Assembly (NCBI GenBank): GCA_037783545.1
Contig: JBBELK010000454.1
Location: 372,001-436,000, forward strand
Direction: 5' to 3'
Length of the DNA: 64,000 bases
From: Henricia sp. BOLD:AAB3569
Lineage: Eukaryota > Echinodermata > Asteroidea > Spinulosida > Echinasteridae
Translations under genes and position numbers: made by a program
The notes under the pieces: generated by a model
Database searches by the model: none
The model's input: the letters and a program-made list of their open reading frames with translations, nothing else
What the model was told of the DNA's origin: nothing
In this document: positions 1 to 30,789 of the stretch, in pieces
Layout: every line of letters begins with the position of its first letter
How positions within the stretch are numbered: position 1 is the first letter of the stretch

Positions 1-16
1 AAATGGACTCGGTTCG

Positions 17-399
17 TTGCACGTGCGTCCATGGCAGGGCCCAGGGGGCAGTCACATTAGGGACCATTAGAAATGGTACGCGTACAGGAAACGTATGCGG
101 CTAGGAAAAATAGGGTGGTTGTATCACAATTTTGCGTGTTTATTCAAGAAATGAGCGCATGTGTACATGAGCATATTGATGTGAAATTCTCATTACTTGT
201 GTTGTTTCAGATTAATACCCACGCAAAATCGTGATACAACCACTCGATTTTACCGAGCCGCATATACGTTTCCCGTACGCGTATAACATTTCTAATGGTC
301 CCTACTGTTCTTGTGCGTCTTGCACGATTAGGCACTTTTTGGATCTATTGTCACACATTTAAAAATGAAAACCTGCCCCTGTCATGGCTGCCGGTGCTA
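17..399. repeat. CTTTGCACGGCGGCCAT repeat, split by a nested hairpin element
   Basis: The outer parts (17-57 and 305-399) match the 140-bp repeat found at 1514, 10585, 20757, 28440, 37373 and 56190. The repeat has inverted ends (TTTGCACGGCGGCCATGACA and its complement) and conserved middle blocks GTCACATTGTCACCGTG and ACATCATTTAAATA. Confidence 0.8.
58..304. repeat. Hairpin element with AGGGACCATTAGAAATGG ends
   Basis: The ends are inverted repeats of about 28 bp (AGGGACCATTAGAAATGGTA) with further internal pairing. The element sits inside a copy of the CTTTGCACGGCGGCCAT repeat, which resumes after it. A TA duplication at the edges is possible. Confidence 0.8.
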
Positions 400-451
400 C
401 GGGTTTATTGAATGAGAACATCGTTAGATATCGAGCAAAGAAAGTGAACTA

Positions 452-709
452 CACACTAAGAAATTAGGGTGCAATTGGGGTGCTTATCTTGATACAATAG
501 CAGCACCCCTATAGGAGGAAATGTGCACCCCTATGGGAGCAAATTTGCACCATTTGAACATATGTGCACCCCTAAAGTGCAGACTCGCTCCTTTCAAGGT
601 GCAAATCATGTTCACATGGTGCACATTTGCTCCTATAGGGGTGCTGCTATTTTATTAAAGATAAGCACCCCTGGGGGTGCAGATTTGAACCATTATTTCT
701 GAGAGTGTA
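452..709. repeat. Hairpin repeat built on GGGGTGCTTATCTT
   Basis: The left half is repeated as its complement on the right (GCACCCCTATAGGAG near 510-525 pairs with the region near 630-645). The edges carry ACACT and AGTGT. No coding potential. Confidence 0.7.
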
Positions 710-1513
710 AGGTGTCAGTCTATTAATGACTTCTAAACCTCGTCTTGGCAACGAGGCTGGGTACGCCTCATAGTCTGGCACCTTTACCCATCAGCAGTAT
801 ACATTTCATAAAACTGACTCAGGGGACCAGATTGAAAGTTATCTCCGCGTAAATAAGGCCTATGACAACATTTAGGCCTATGGTTCGGGTTAATTAGAAC
901 GTAAACCGGAATAAATTTTCCTGCAAGACTAATCAATTTTTCTGCAGGACTAATTAAATGTTGTGCAAGACTGATTAATTTTCCCGCATGACCAATTAAT
1001 TTTCTCGCATGACTAGCCTAATAATTTTTTGTAATTAGTCAAAAAAGACAGTTTATCATGACTAATTAAAATTAGTCAATACGAACCACGTACGACTAAT
1101 TAGACATTAGTCAAATAAGACCCAGTGTATGGCTATTTTTTTGGGTCAATTGACTAAACAAAGTTTTCAGAGTAGCAAATTCCCGACGCAATGAGTTCGC
1201 TGTACGTGCACCCGGTAGAACAGCAACGATACGCCATGCCGCTGTGGCTTTGGCGCTTGCGCAGTTGGATCCTCTCGTTGTCATAACCGCTTTCAATTCG
1301 TCCAGCTGTGTGTCAAACATTAGATGACAAATTGGGGCCATTTTATATTTATTTTTATTAATTCCATTCACATTGATCTAATCGGGATTCGAACCCGAGT
1401 CAGGCAGTTTAAAATAGGTCCTGTGTCCGTTGGTGTCATTTTCAGAGACAGGCTGATTTTAGAGTTACAGCTAACTCTGCTGAAAATATCGATAATTGAA
1501 AGGTTTATAGATC

Positions 1514-1641
1514 CTTTGCAAGGGCGGCCATGACGGGGGGCAATCACATTGTCACCGTGCGTAAGTATGCACAAGTAGGCCTAGACACTTGGCAGATCTA
1601 TTCAAGTTTAAAACCTGCTACTGTCATGGCTGCCGGTGCAA
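1514..1641. repeat. CTTTGCACGGCGGCCAT repeat
   Basis: A full-length copy, slightly diverged, starting TTTGCAAGGGCGGCCATGAC and ending GTCATGGCTGCCGGTGCAAA. A tRNA-like remnant (GGGATTCGAACCCGAGTC) lies 110 bp to its left at 1384-1401. Confidence 0.8.
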
Positions 1642-1693
1642 ATGATCTATATTCGAGGATGTTAAAGCAAGAAAACAATTACCTTGTGACTTC

Positions 1694-1891
1694 ATGAGGA
1701 TGGCGTCATATATAGAGGGCTGCGACTTCCCAGATCGTTTAGCCATGCCACAAGCCGTTAATACAGCCGACGGGAAAGCTGTTCCGCAATACTGCTGCCC
1801 TTCTCCACTGACGTTGAGCATTTGGCAACACATCAGGGACGCGATTAACAGAAGAGCGGCTGGTGAGGAGGCCAAGATTAGACGGCTTTGA
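1694..1891 (+). other. Unrecognised 65-codon open frame in a GC-richer island
   Basis: The frame starts MRMASYIEGCDFPDRLAMPQ and ends in a basic stretch before TGA. The base composition is more balanced than in the surrounding DNA and all three readings of the opposite strand are also fairly open. I do not recognise it. It could be an isolated exon, a mobile-element remnant or chance. Confidence 0.2.
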
Positions 1892-2516
1892 GTGGGCATT
1901 CTCTGCGACAAAGAAACAGGGATTGTGGGATTGATTCACCGAAACACGCCGATAATTGCATGTAAAATTGGCACCCCGAGGCCTACACAAAACCAATATT
2001 ATTCTGTTCGTTCATTCATGAAGATATGAATTAATAAATCACAAATCACTGACCCCAGGCCCCGCATACCTGAGAAGATTACTTTTATAATGAAAAGAGA
2101 AAGTTTTATCCTTTGTCGAATCTGGGCTGAGTTTCTGAAACCTCAACTAGGCCTATAAAAACAGATTTGTGACGATATCGTGGATTAAATAAAGATATTC
2201 TTTTGCTTTAAGTATATGGAACAAAAATTTGTTTTCACCGAACAATAACAATTGCAGAAAACGTTGATTATGATTGTTTGTTCTTATTTGTTTGTCGCGA
2301 TTCGTATAAAAACGGCCAACAAACACGCCACACATGTGTTTAATCATTTCGGTGAGTGACAACGCTTTCTATTGTTTAAAATGTTAAATTCAAAACATTC
2401 TCAAATTAGGATTTAATCAGAACCAAAATTTCATTTAAATATGAAATTTCTAACACTTTTAAAACCGCAACATTTTGTAACATTTTGGAATCAAGGGTTT
2501 TCACCGACGGAACTGT

Positions 2517-3046
2517 TTAAAGGCCCTGTAGATGATCTGTTTTTGAGCGATTCTGCGGATAAAACCATTATAAATCAAAAGAAAGACATCAACAAACTCA
2601 TCAGAAGAAATTTCAGCTTTGTCAAATGTACCAGGTTAAAAAAAACATGAAAATCCATATGCGTTTTCCTGGTCTTGGCGGGGTGTTTCAAATATTCGTT
2701 CTCAGTTGATCGGGTACTATGTGGCTTGCGTCATGCACTCTGTGGCGCACATCATATACTGCGTGTGCGCGCGATCCATAAAAATGCATCGCGTTCAAAG
2801 GAACACGCACACGCGCTCATGCATTTTGGACCGCGTAGATGCGAACCAAAAATAAGTAAATCGTTTGCAAACGATCTAAATAATTTCATCTTTACGGATT
2901 ATTTTCTGGTAAAATTATATCATTTTGAGCGGAAACCTTTCATTGGATAGTTGCTATTAATTCAATCTTTACCTTCAGAACGTTTCCCCTGTAAACTCGT
3001 CGATTACTTTTTGGGGTCATTGCAAATGATACACTGGGCCTTTATA
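2517..3046 (+). repeat. 530-bp TTAA-edged repeat, copy 1
   Basis: The element begins TTAAAGGCCCTGTAGATGAT and ends with the complement of an AAAGGCCCAGTGTATCATTT end. Two more copies lie at 52106-52637 and 59457-59992, in the opposite orientation. Short frames inside it are shared by all copies but match no protein I know. Confidence 0.85.
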
Positions 3047-3780
3047 AAACCTTCATATGTCACATTGGCTTTTGTCGCGTAATCATACTCAAGCCTGGTT
3101 ACAGATATCTTTTGGGTGTAAACTGACCACAAAAGTTGCAGCGACCAAACAGTTTACGTCACAAATAGACACGATAACCTTTCTCAAAGTGTTAACATTA
3201 TGGTAACAAACAGTACATTAATTTTTCTGTCCAAAATCGTACCTTTTTGTGAGAAATTAACATGAAAACGGGCCCGGAAAATGGTTTAGCTTGCGTCGGG
3301 AGAATGAATGTAACATTAGAGTTTGTTTTGCCTTATAGATAGTATTCGAACACGTGCGAATACGCCATTTTGTAAGTCAAATAATTGTGGAAGTGATGTG
3401 CGTGCGCGTTGCGTGTGTCTCTAGTGGGCGTAGCGTGGTTTAGTTCACCAATGGGAGCCTTCGTACAGAGCGTTACGCGTGCTATGGACACACGCGGCTC
3501 GCGCGCGCATTGCTTCCGCAGTGGCGCGGCGTTGTTTGACACACAACATGACGTCATGAGAAAGCCATCAATTGTAACTTAATTCATACGTACGTGTAGA
3601 CTAAGTGTTTCTCCAAATGAAAAAAAAAACACCTCCAAAGCGCGTTCGGGTTGGACTCGGGTAAGATGGTGCTAAAAATGAGCGCACACGCTCATTTTTA
3701 TCATTTACTAAACATAAAAACAGTTTGTTTATCCTTGACGGCACATCTTGTCTCTTATTGTGATATTGCATCTTTCTGGT

Positions 3781-4007
3781 ACACTGCAAAAATTGTAGTG
3801 TTAAATTAACACCAGTTATGTTGTCATATAGATAACAAGCCTGGTGTTAACATTTAACACCATAGGTGTTAGTTTTAATTCCACACTTAGATTAAATGCA
3901 TTATTTTTAACACCCTAGATACAGGTGTTAAAACTAATAATTATCTAATATCTATACATAAGGCAACACCACTGGTGTTAATTTAACACCACAATTTTTG
4001 CAGTGTA
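3781..4007. repeat. Hairpin element with ACACTGCAAAAATTGT ends
   Basis: Inverted ends ACACTGCAAAAATTG and complement, next to GTGTTAAATTAACACC palindromes, with TA at both edges. The layout is that of a non-coding mariner-type MITE. No gene is seen between here and 5940. Confidence 0.8.
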
Positions 4008-4009
4008 AT

Positions 4010-5940
4010 AAGGCTTTATAAGACAATGAAAGAACATTTTCAACAACAAAAAAATAAAAAAATACAAATCTTACCTCTTTTTGTGACTTGTGCGATGTCA
4101 ACGGCAAAATTGTCACTCAGGTTAATACTAGTTTCGAAAGTCGTTTTCTGCTCTAGAAACAAAGAAAGCAAGGAACTCTTTTTCCACCGAAACGAAGACC
4201 AACTCTCGGGCTAAACAAGTGACAAACTTGGCTGAAAATGTAGCTTGCTTTATAGGAAGTAACTGCACATTAATTATCGAGGATTAAGCCGACAAACACA
4301 TTTGTAAAGTCAGTGACCAGGTGATATGGAGACGTGTCCGCGGTCACAGCCCTTAGCTGCAGGGTTCAACTCGCCTCGTGTGCCCGGTGCGTCATCAGTC
4401 AAAGCCATGCTGAGCTCAGCTCCAATCTCAAATTAGCAACAAGCTCTGTATCTCCGCGAAATATTTAAAAATTCATTCATTCATTCGGTGTTTTTTTCCG
4501 TAAATAAATAAATAGGCCTATATAAATAACAAAATTTGAAGCGATTTTTCAAAGCGGGCAGCAACACTCGAATTTGACAACAAAAATGATAGTCATCAGT
4601 GTGAGAAAAATGTCGATATTTATTTAAACTTCTTCTTTTTTTTCAATTAAAAGTGTAAATCTTCAAAGGGGTTTGAAATGTTTAGTTTCATTTATATCTA
4701 TGCTCGGTCATTGCTCCTGTCACAGAAATTTCCTGGCGCTGCTAATATGTTTGCCCAAGACGGATTCGGCGGCGAAAAAAAATATCAAATTTTTCAGCTG
4801 TTTCACATTTCCATGTCCTTTTTGTCAACTCTACAACCTTTTACTCGAATTTACCTTATGCAATGAATTAAGATAATTACATAATGAGCTCTTTTAACAA
4901 TTTGACATGTGCAATTTTACTTTTAATAATTTACCTTTCAATGGCTTGTTAATTATCATCCCGCCAAGAGATGCTCAGGAAGTGAAATAAACTCAAGATT
5001 TATGAAAATCTAACTGGGCCGTTTTGGTGGCGATAACAAGAAACCCGTTTGTGACGCTGCATGGATCTAGCCAATGAGCGGCTCTGCTTGGCGATTTGCG
5101 AGGCGATCATTGGTTGAAGCAGCGACTAGCTCAGAAACGTTTTTCTAATCATAGTCGCGAAAACCTTAAATAAAATACAACAAAGCGGTTAATTAAAGTG
5201 ACTTGATAATGAACATGTATGGAGGCAAAGTGCGTGACGTCAATGTGTAGGTTAGAAATCAAAACATATCAATCGGTTTTGGTTCGATGGTTTTCAATCA
5301 CACGAGAATTCAGACAAATAAACAATCGTGGACATTATACTGTACAAACGCGAAACCTCGGAAATATCAAAGGAATATTTTAGGCAACAGGGAAAAAAAA
5401 AATCTAAAACGCCATAATCCATTATGTCAAGATGAAGCTAAATTTAGACTGAAAAGGAACAAATAAGTTTCGTAAAAAAACAAAATGGTTGATGAAAAAT
5501 GGTCCAACGCATTTCCTGATCAATTCTGCTACTGTCGAATTGCCAGCCTTGAATTAATGGACACGTGACGAACGTACAGGTGTTTTGTGGACAAGGCAAC
5601 AGATAATTACATCGACAAAAGGCAAAATTAATCGCTTGACACTCAAGTCGTACAGGCTAATGACGCAAGGGCACGTTCGGCAGCTGAGGTGCCGCTTTCT
5701 TTAAAAACCCGAGTCGTCTTTTAATAAATTGCTATACTCGGAAACTTCCTGTTACGACCTGTTTTGTCAAAAGAAATCATACAATTCGTGAAACATGCGT
5801 GCCTATTCAATTCCTTCGTATTTTTAGCCTAACAACATAGGCCTATGTACATCTGGATATTTCATTTCTTTAGTTAATCTACATTTCGTCTACTAGGAAA
5901 TTAAAATACGACGGGTTTTGACGATTTTCTGTATATATTG
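4010..5940. other. Spacer without recognised genes
   Basis: AT-rich single-copy DNA with short chance frames only. A modestly GC-richer piece at about 5040-5130 has no coding signal that I can support. Confidence 0.6.
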
Positions 5941-5944
5941 ATGT

Positions 5945-6180
5945 TAATTAAGGTTTGTTTTGCCCTTACCCGACGTAATTATTAACACTGTATAGGCCTA
6001 CTCAGTGTTTTCCCGAGACACTTTGAAAAACTTCATAGCGTGCTCGGGTGGGACTCGAACCCACGACCTCCTGCATACAAGGCAGACGTCTTAACCACTC
6101 GACCACCGAACTAGCCGGTGTTGAATGGCCGGTTCGAATCATTTCGCAACGGGGATCGCATTAAGACTTTAGTTATAAAT
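5945..6180 (-). repeat. tRNA-Thr-derived repeat
   Basis: The minus strand at 6042-6112 reads as a tRNA-like unit with GGTTCGAGTCCCACC (T arm) and an anticodon loop CTTGTAT, which places UGU (Thr) in the anticodon. To the left lie the family-specific blocks CCCGACGTA and TATAGGCCTACTCAGTG. The acceptor stem is imperfect, so this is a repeat and not a working tRNA gene. Confidence 0.8.
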
Positions 6181-6189
6181 CGATTTATA

Positions 6190-7485
6190 GCTTGCGTCGG
6201 GGAAACTAAATGTTAATTAACATAAAAAGGTTTGTTTTGCCCTTTTGGGGCCGTCCATAAAGTACGTACGCACGGAGGAGGGAGGGGGGAGTTGTTGACA
6301 TTGCGTACATCATGCGTACAGGGGGGAGGTGGGTCCAAGCCAATGCGTATGTACGCAAACTGAAAATTTGCTTTTACTAAATCGGGAAAGGATGGACAAG
6401 TTGACCATGGCTTCACATTTGTTCACTCCTCAATTTAGGTTTTTCCATTAAATCTGTAAAAAAACAAATGCAATAGAAATGCGACATGTGAATCGTACTA
6501 GTAGTAGGCCTACATGTAGCGCTATACATGTAGTACTGAACCATTTACCAATGCTTACCATTGCTGTGGTATATGGAATGCGTATGCGTACAATACACAG
6601 GGCAGGGGGAGTAGGAGCGACTGAAATTTGGTACTTTGTGGAGATATGGGTTCTAAAGGCAACAAAAGAGTGTAAAGGTCCCCACAAGGCAATTCTAAAG
6701 GTCTCCACAAGGATGACACTAGTTAGAAGTTTGAATGTTACTCAAATTAGGGGGATTTTTAAATTTTGCTGATAGTTCAATCCTCTAGATTATGAATTTG
6801 GGCAATTAGGGACGAAATTTAAGCTCCCGAAAAAAATTCTGCTAGAAATGGCAGTGTCATGACGAAACTTTTTAGCAATACAGGCTGCGTTCGGGCGTGT
6901 ACTCGTGTTAACACGAGTTATACTCCTGCGCGCGTGAACGGCAAGAATAACGACACTCGGGTCAGTGCGAGTATGCTCTCACTACTCCCCAACAAATGGG
7001 GAGTGTGCTCGTACTCCTGTCAAGTGTCATGTGATTTGTACGAAGATGGTGGAATATCGGTGGGATTTTATTTTATGGTGAATTTGCTCAACGTGTCAAC
7101 TCAATAACTGAAACAATAACGCACTAAGGTTGGTTTTAGACGGCATCAAAGGTTCTCACGACTTACGGCCTGTATTTCCTCAGTTTCTTGTGAGCAATGA
7201 AACGGCATTTTTTGTGCAGTGATGGCAAGAGACGGCCATCTTCACTGATTGCCATTCGCGCACGCGGACTTGCCGTTCGCGTTATGTGACCCGAGTGCAA
7301 TGCGTACGCATTACTCCCGAGTAACGAGAACTGCACGCCCGAACGCAGCCGAGGGGAGAGGAAGGGTCTAAAAAGTCGGCATTTCATGCGTACGTACTTT
7401 ATGGACGGCTGCTTACCCGACGTATTAAACTCTGTATACTCAGTGCTTTCCCGAGACACTATGAAAAACTTAATAGCGTGCTCGG
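6190..7485. repeat. tRNA-derived repeat interrupted by two nested elements
   Basis: The outer repeat breaks at GTTTGTTTTGCCCTT (6242) and resumes at ACCCGACGTATT (7413). The insert has inverted ends GGCCGTCCATAAAGTACGTA and complement (6243-7412). Inside it, a second inverted pair GCTGCGTTCGGGCGTG and complement spans about 6886-7351. Confidence 0.75.
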
Positions 7486-7929
7486 GTATATAATGATGTT
7501 AACAACCAAACTTAGGGTGGAAGACAAATGTTGCAGGTTATTGTATTTTTCTTTGTAAGAAATTGTAGAATTCCTTTTTAAAAATTTCTTATATATTTGT
7601 ATTGAACATATTTTATGAGCCCCAATGGAAAACAACAGAAGAATCAGCTAAATATATAATTGTAAATTCGACAATAATTTAATTGTTCCTGTCAAACCTA
7701 TTGATCCCTAATTACACGAACAATATGTACATATACTTCACAAGAATATATCATACTTTAGGGATTACATAAATAAAAATTAAGTTTTCTACAGTGGTGA
7801 ATGTCGTTCAATGTCTGTATTTGTCACTTCATGTATTAAACATTTTGGCTATGTTGGATTGCGGTTTGGAATGTGAATACAAATGGGGCGCATGGTACAA
7901 AGATCTGCACCAGAAAGTGAAGTGCATGC

Positions 7930-8355
7930 GAGTCTTTCCACGGTAAAGGGAGCATTTTGGCAACACAGAGACCATGCATATTTTCCAGAAAATACCTTTG
8001 TCTTGTCTCAAAATAAAAGAAATAAGTTTCAGTTGTTCTGAAGAGATAACTTAGGCCCCAAATGGGTTAGTAATAGTGTGACAACATGCCTTTCTAAAAA
8101 CCCTGTGTAACAGGGACGGACACTTGTGTTACATTTATTTTAAAAGCCGTTCCGGTTACGAGCGTATATTGGAAATTTGTACACAGGGTTTTTAGACAGG
8201 CATGTTGTCACACTATTTGTAACACTTTTTTGGCCTAAGTAATATCTCTTCAGAACAACTGAAACTTATTTCTTTTATTTCGAGACCAGACAAAGGTATT
8301 TTCTGGAAAATATGGTCTGTGTTGCCAAAATGCCCCCTTTACCGTGGAAAGACTC
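7930..8355. repeat. Long hairpin element, copy 1
   Basis: Two arms of roughly 190 bp face each other, starting GAGTCTTTCCACGGTAAAGG and ending with its complement. Other copies lie at 16031-16415 and 38941-39379. The transcript would fold into a long double-stranded stem. Confidence 0.9.
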
Positions 8356-8604
8356 AAATATGAATCGAGATTGTTTTCCTCTACCACCATTGATTTAAAA
8401 ACATAAAACACGAACAGTTACGGTAATAAAACACAAACAGTAATTAAGAAATTAATTTGAATCCCGCCCACGAAGTGCTGCACAATGCTAACTCAAACAT
8501 CACAGGGCCGTTTTAGCCGACATTCATAAATACAATCCTATTGGCTGAGTGTATGTCACATGGGTGGCCCTAAATGGATGAAAAAGTCTTTGCCGAGTTT
8601 AAAC

Positions 8605-8672
8605 AGGGGAATCAGGTTGGCGTAGCGGTACGTTAATCGCCTTCCACCTCTATGGCCCTGGTTCGAATCCAA
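8605..8672 (+). repeat. tRNA-like remnant
   Basis: GGCGTAGCGGTACG resembles a tRNA A box and GGTTCGAATCC a B box, suggesting the head of a SINE. The following DNA shows no recognised SINE body. Confidence 0.45.
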
Positions 8673-10250
8673 TCCGGGTTAGTATGTGGATTGGGTTCTC
8701 AGTCCCTACTTGATTCCGTGGGTTTTCCACTATACAGAATTGTGTGGAGGTTTTCCTCCCACCTCTAAAACTGAGCATTTCTTCATCGTCTTCCCTTCAC
8801 AGGTTTCTTTAGGCTCACGAGCTACAGTGCCTCGGGCACTTTTGAGGAATCCTTGGTTTAAACATCAGAAATTTCTCGTCTGGCCTTAGTCATTTCCTTG
8901 TTTACATCCCAGTTAAGACATTTTGTCCAACATTGGGCAGTTTTGCAATTAACTGGTTCACTCAAAAATACTAATTTCTAACGGGAGCTACTTTAGAGCT
9001 GTGTTTCATTGACAGATTAATATTTCCAGTAAAAACCCAGGAAATTTCAGAACACACTGAGTGCCCCTTTAATGATGCACAGCCCACACTATGACAATGG
9101 ACTGCATCTTAAATTTCAGAATAACAGTCTTTTTTTATCGGATTAACGTAGTTTTTGTCATTTACTCCAATTCAGAGGATGTTCTAAATACAAAATAACA
9201 TTCAACGATACTTCTCTACCCTTTGGTACAAAACTGTATCCATTGAGAATATTTCTTTGACTATTTTGTAATTTTTATATATTTTCATAACTTAGACTAA
9301 TAAGCACATTTAACTTTAAAAAGTTGGTAACATGAAGAGGCTAATGACACCAAAACAAATTGTATGTAAATGAATGCTGTTTACGAGAAGTGCAAGTTAT
9401 TAAAAACAGTTAAATTATGTTATGAATTATGGGTCATTTGCAGCATTTCAATTTAGTTCAAATAATTTGAAAGTTTAGAAGATTTTGAAGGATTGAGGCT
9501 GTATGGTTGTTGATAAAGGATAATTTTTGGAGGTTAGAGTTAAAGAGTCTGTGAAAAATGTAGGATTTTTATCAATTAAAACAAAGCAATCATAAACCTG
9601 TTTTGGAAGTTTTGGGTTTTTATGCTGATGTAATTTGAATATTCATGAGTAAAGATGTGATGTCACAATCACTGTGAATTAATTCTAGTTTCTAAACTGT
9701 AGAATGGATCCCTTTTAATAATTGTTATCTGTCAAGCAAATTTTGAAAAACACCTAAGTTTTTCATACTGCACGTTTATTTGAATCAGATAGCTGATGAT
9801 TTATTTTCTTATTAAAAATTATAAATGGTTTTTGATTTATAATTTATCCTCCCCAAACTTTAGATTTTACAAGCCGTGAGATTTCAAAGATATCACATTT
9901 TGATGTCAATCAGATGAAGTACAACCACTGTTTTACACATCTATCAATATTATCCAAGGGATGTTTGTGGTTTTATTCAAGCTAATTAACTTAAAGATAT
10001 TTTCAGCGTACATGCTTTGTTTTGCACTAAACTCTTAATTAGATAAATTTCTGTGAAATAAATTTATACAATATATACACATAAGCAAATCGCACACTCT
10101 CTGAATACTGGAATGCCGGTATTTTGGCATTCCGTTTTATATTATACTTACATCAGTGAATGTTTCATGAAGATAAGAATGTTGTGCAATGTGACAAAGC
10201 TTACACAATAAAGTGTGTGTATTAAGCATGCAAAAGAATTGGAACATATT
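8673..10250. other. AT-rich spacer without recognised genes
   Basis: No frame of useful length, no repeat recurring elsewhere in the window, and no RNA gene seen. Confidence 0.6.
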
Positions 10251-10253
10251 ATA

Positions 10254-10390
10254 GACAGCTCTAAACATCATGGCCGTCGGAAAAAGTACCATTGCAAAAG
10301 CACAGGGACACGGTTCAGTGATTTTTAGTGTATAGCCATTGCCTAGGCAACTAACAAAAGATGACGTATTCACTTCGGCAGTCTATAAGC
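10254..10390. repeat. Dispersed repeat with CATGGCCGTCGGAAAAAG
   Basis: A second copy lies at 34000-34152 in the GPCR intron. Shared blocks include ACAGGGACACGGTTCAGTGA and GATGACGTATTCACTTCGGC. Inverted edges (GGCTCTAAAC and complement) are clear only in the second copy. Confidence 0.75.
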
Positions 10391-10584
10391 CATATGTGCT
10401 AGAAGGCACACATACGAGTTATAAGGTGTATGTACTCATTATAGGGCAAATGCACGCAACAGAATTTAAAAAGGTGCATTTATGTTACATGGAATGCTTA
10501 AAAAAATAACTTGAATGTCCTATACAATGTCGAACGCATTAATTATGTGGTATGGTGAGTACTGAAATGAAACAACCAATAGAG

Positions 10585-10900
10585 CCTTTGCACGGCGGCC
10601 ATGACAGGGAGTAGTCACATTGTCACCGTGTATCATGCATGAGTAGGTGCTTTGTGGTTATATGTTACATCATTTAAATATGAAAACCTGCCCCGTCATA
10701 GCCGCTGGTGCAGAAGCTGTATTGTGTCTCAAACATCCACGGAATTTTAAAGGAACTCCTTTCAGGTTTTCTTTTTGGGGGGAGAGGAGGGAGGGGGGGG
10801 GGGGGGGGGGGAGTTGGTGCGTTAACAAAAGGGAAACAAGTGTGTTGAGGTATAGGGGCGGTAGGGGAGGGGGTACCTTTGTCACATATCGTACTGGGTA
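10585..10900. repeat. CTTTGCACGGCGGCCAT repeat fused to a G-rich hairpin repeat
   Basis: 10585-10716 is a full copy of the 140-bp repeat. It is followed directly by TGTGTCTCAAACATCCACGG and a poly-G run (10789-10811), a family also seen at 56707-56958 and 60371-60563. Confidence 0.75.
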
Positions 10901-10917
10901 AAAAACTTGGGTGAGAG

Positions 10918-10962
10918 AAAAATCATATGGGTCTTATCGGGATTCGAACCCGAGACCTCTGA
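10918..10962 (-). repeat. tRNA-like remnant
   Basis: GGGATTCGAACCCGAGACC read from the minus strand is the T-arm half of a tRNA-derived sequence; the same module is complete at 25762-25840. Confidence 0.5.
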
Positions 10963-11064
10963 CTCACCTAAAACAGCTTTGTACTTTGGGAATGCATGCA
11001 TCATTTCAGGTTGATACACTGCCTGAATATCACCTGTGGTTTGTAACTGATGTTGACTTTAGTA

Positions 11065-11193
11065 TCATCTAAGACTGGTCGAGTGGTTTCTACATGCATT
11101 CAGCATCATCTCAGCCCAGCCGGGTGGTTTTTTGTTTGTTTGCTGTTCCTTAAGAAGTCTTGCAATCTCAAGATGCAATGTTTCAATGTTCTC
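11065..11193 (-). CDS. Possible alternative terminal exon of CCDC186 (tandem copy of exon 17)
   Basis: This is a second copy of the last CCDC186 exon, offset by 160 bp. It has a plausible acceptor (CTACAG) and an open frame of 42 codons plus TGA in the phase needed after exon 16. It begins ENIETLHLEIARLLKEQQ, matching the regular exon ENIETLGQEIARLLKEQQ, then diverges through an indel and ends 14 residues later than the regular stop. Splicing exon 16 to this acceptor would give a 1107-residue protein. Use of the exon is inferred from the intact acceptor and frame; it could equally be unused DNA in the 3' UTR. Confidence 0.45.
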   Translation of the reverse strand, partial: ENIETLHLEIARLLKEQQTNKKPPGWAEMMLNACRNHSTSLR

Positions 11194-11266
11194 CTGTAGT
11201 TTGTACCTCAAGTTGACTGTAGTATCATTCTAAGACTGGCCGGGTGGTTTCTACATGCATTCAGCA

Positions 11267-30758
<19,492 letters not shown>

Positions 30759-30789
30759 CAGAGAATTCAGTTCGAAGCTTTGGGTCTAC

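Noticed and set aside
2441-2950. Two plus-strand frames of 69 and 91 codons
   Set aside because: They lie in the 530-bp repeat, recur in its other copies with changes, and resemble no protein family.
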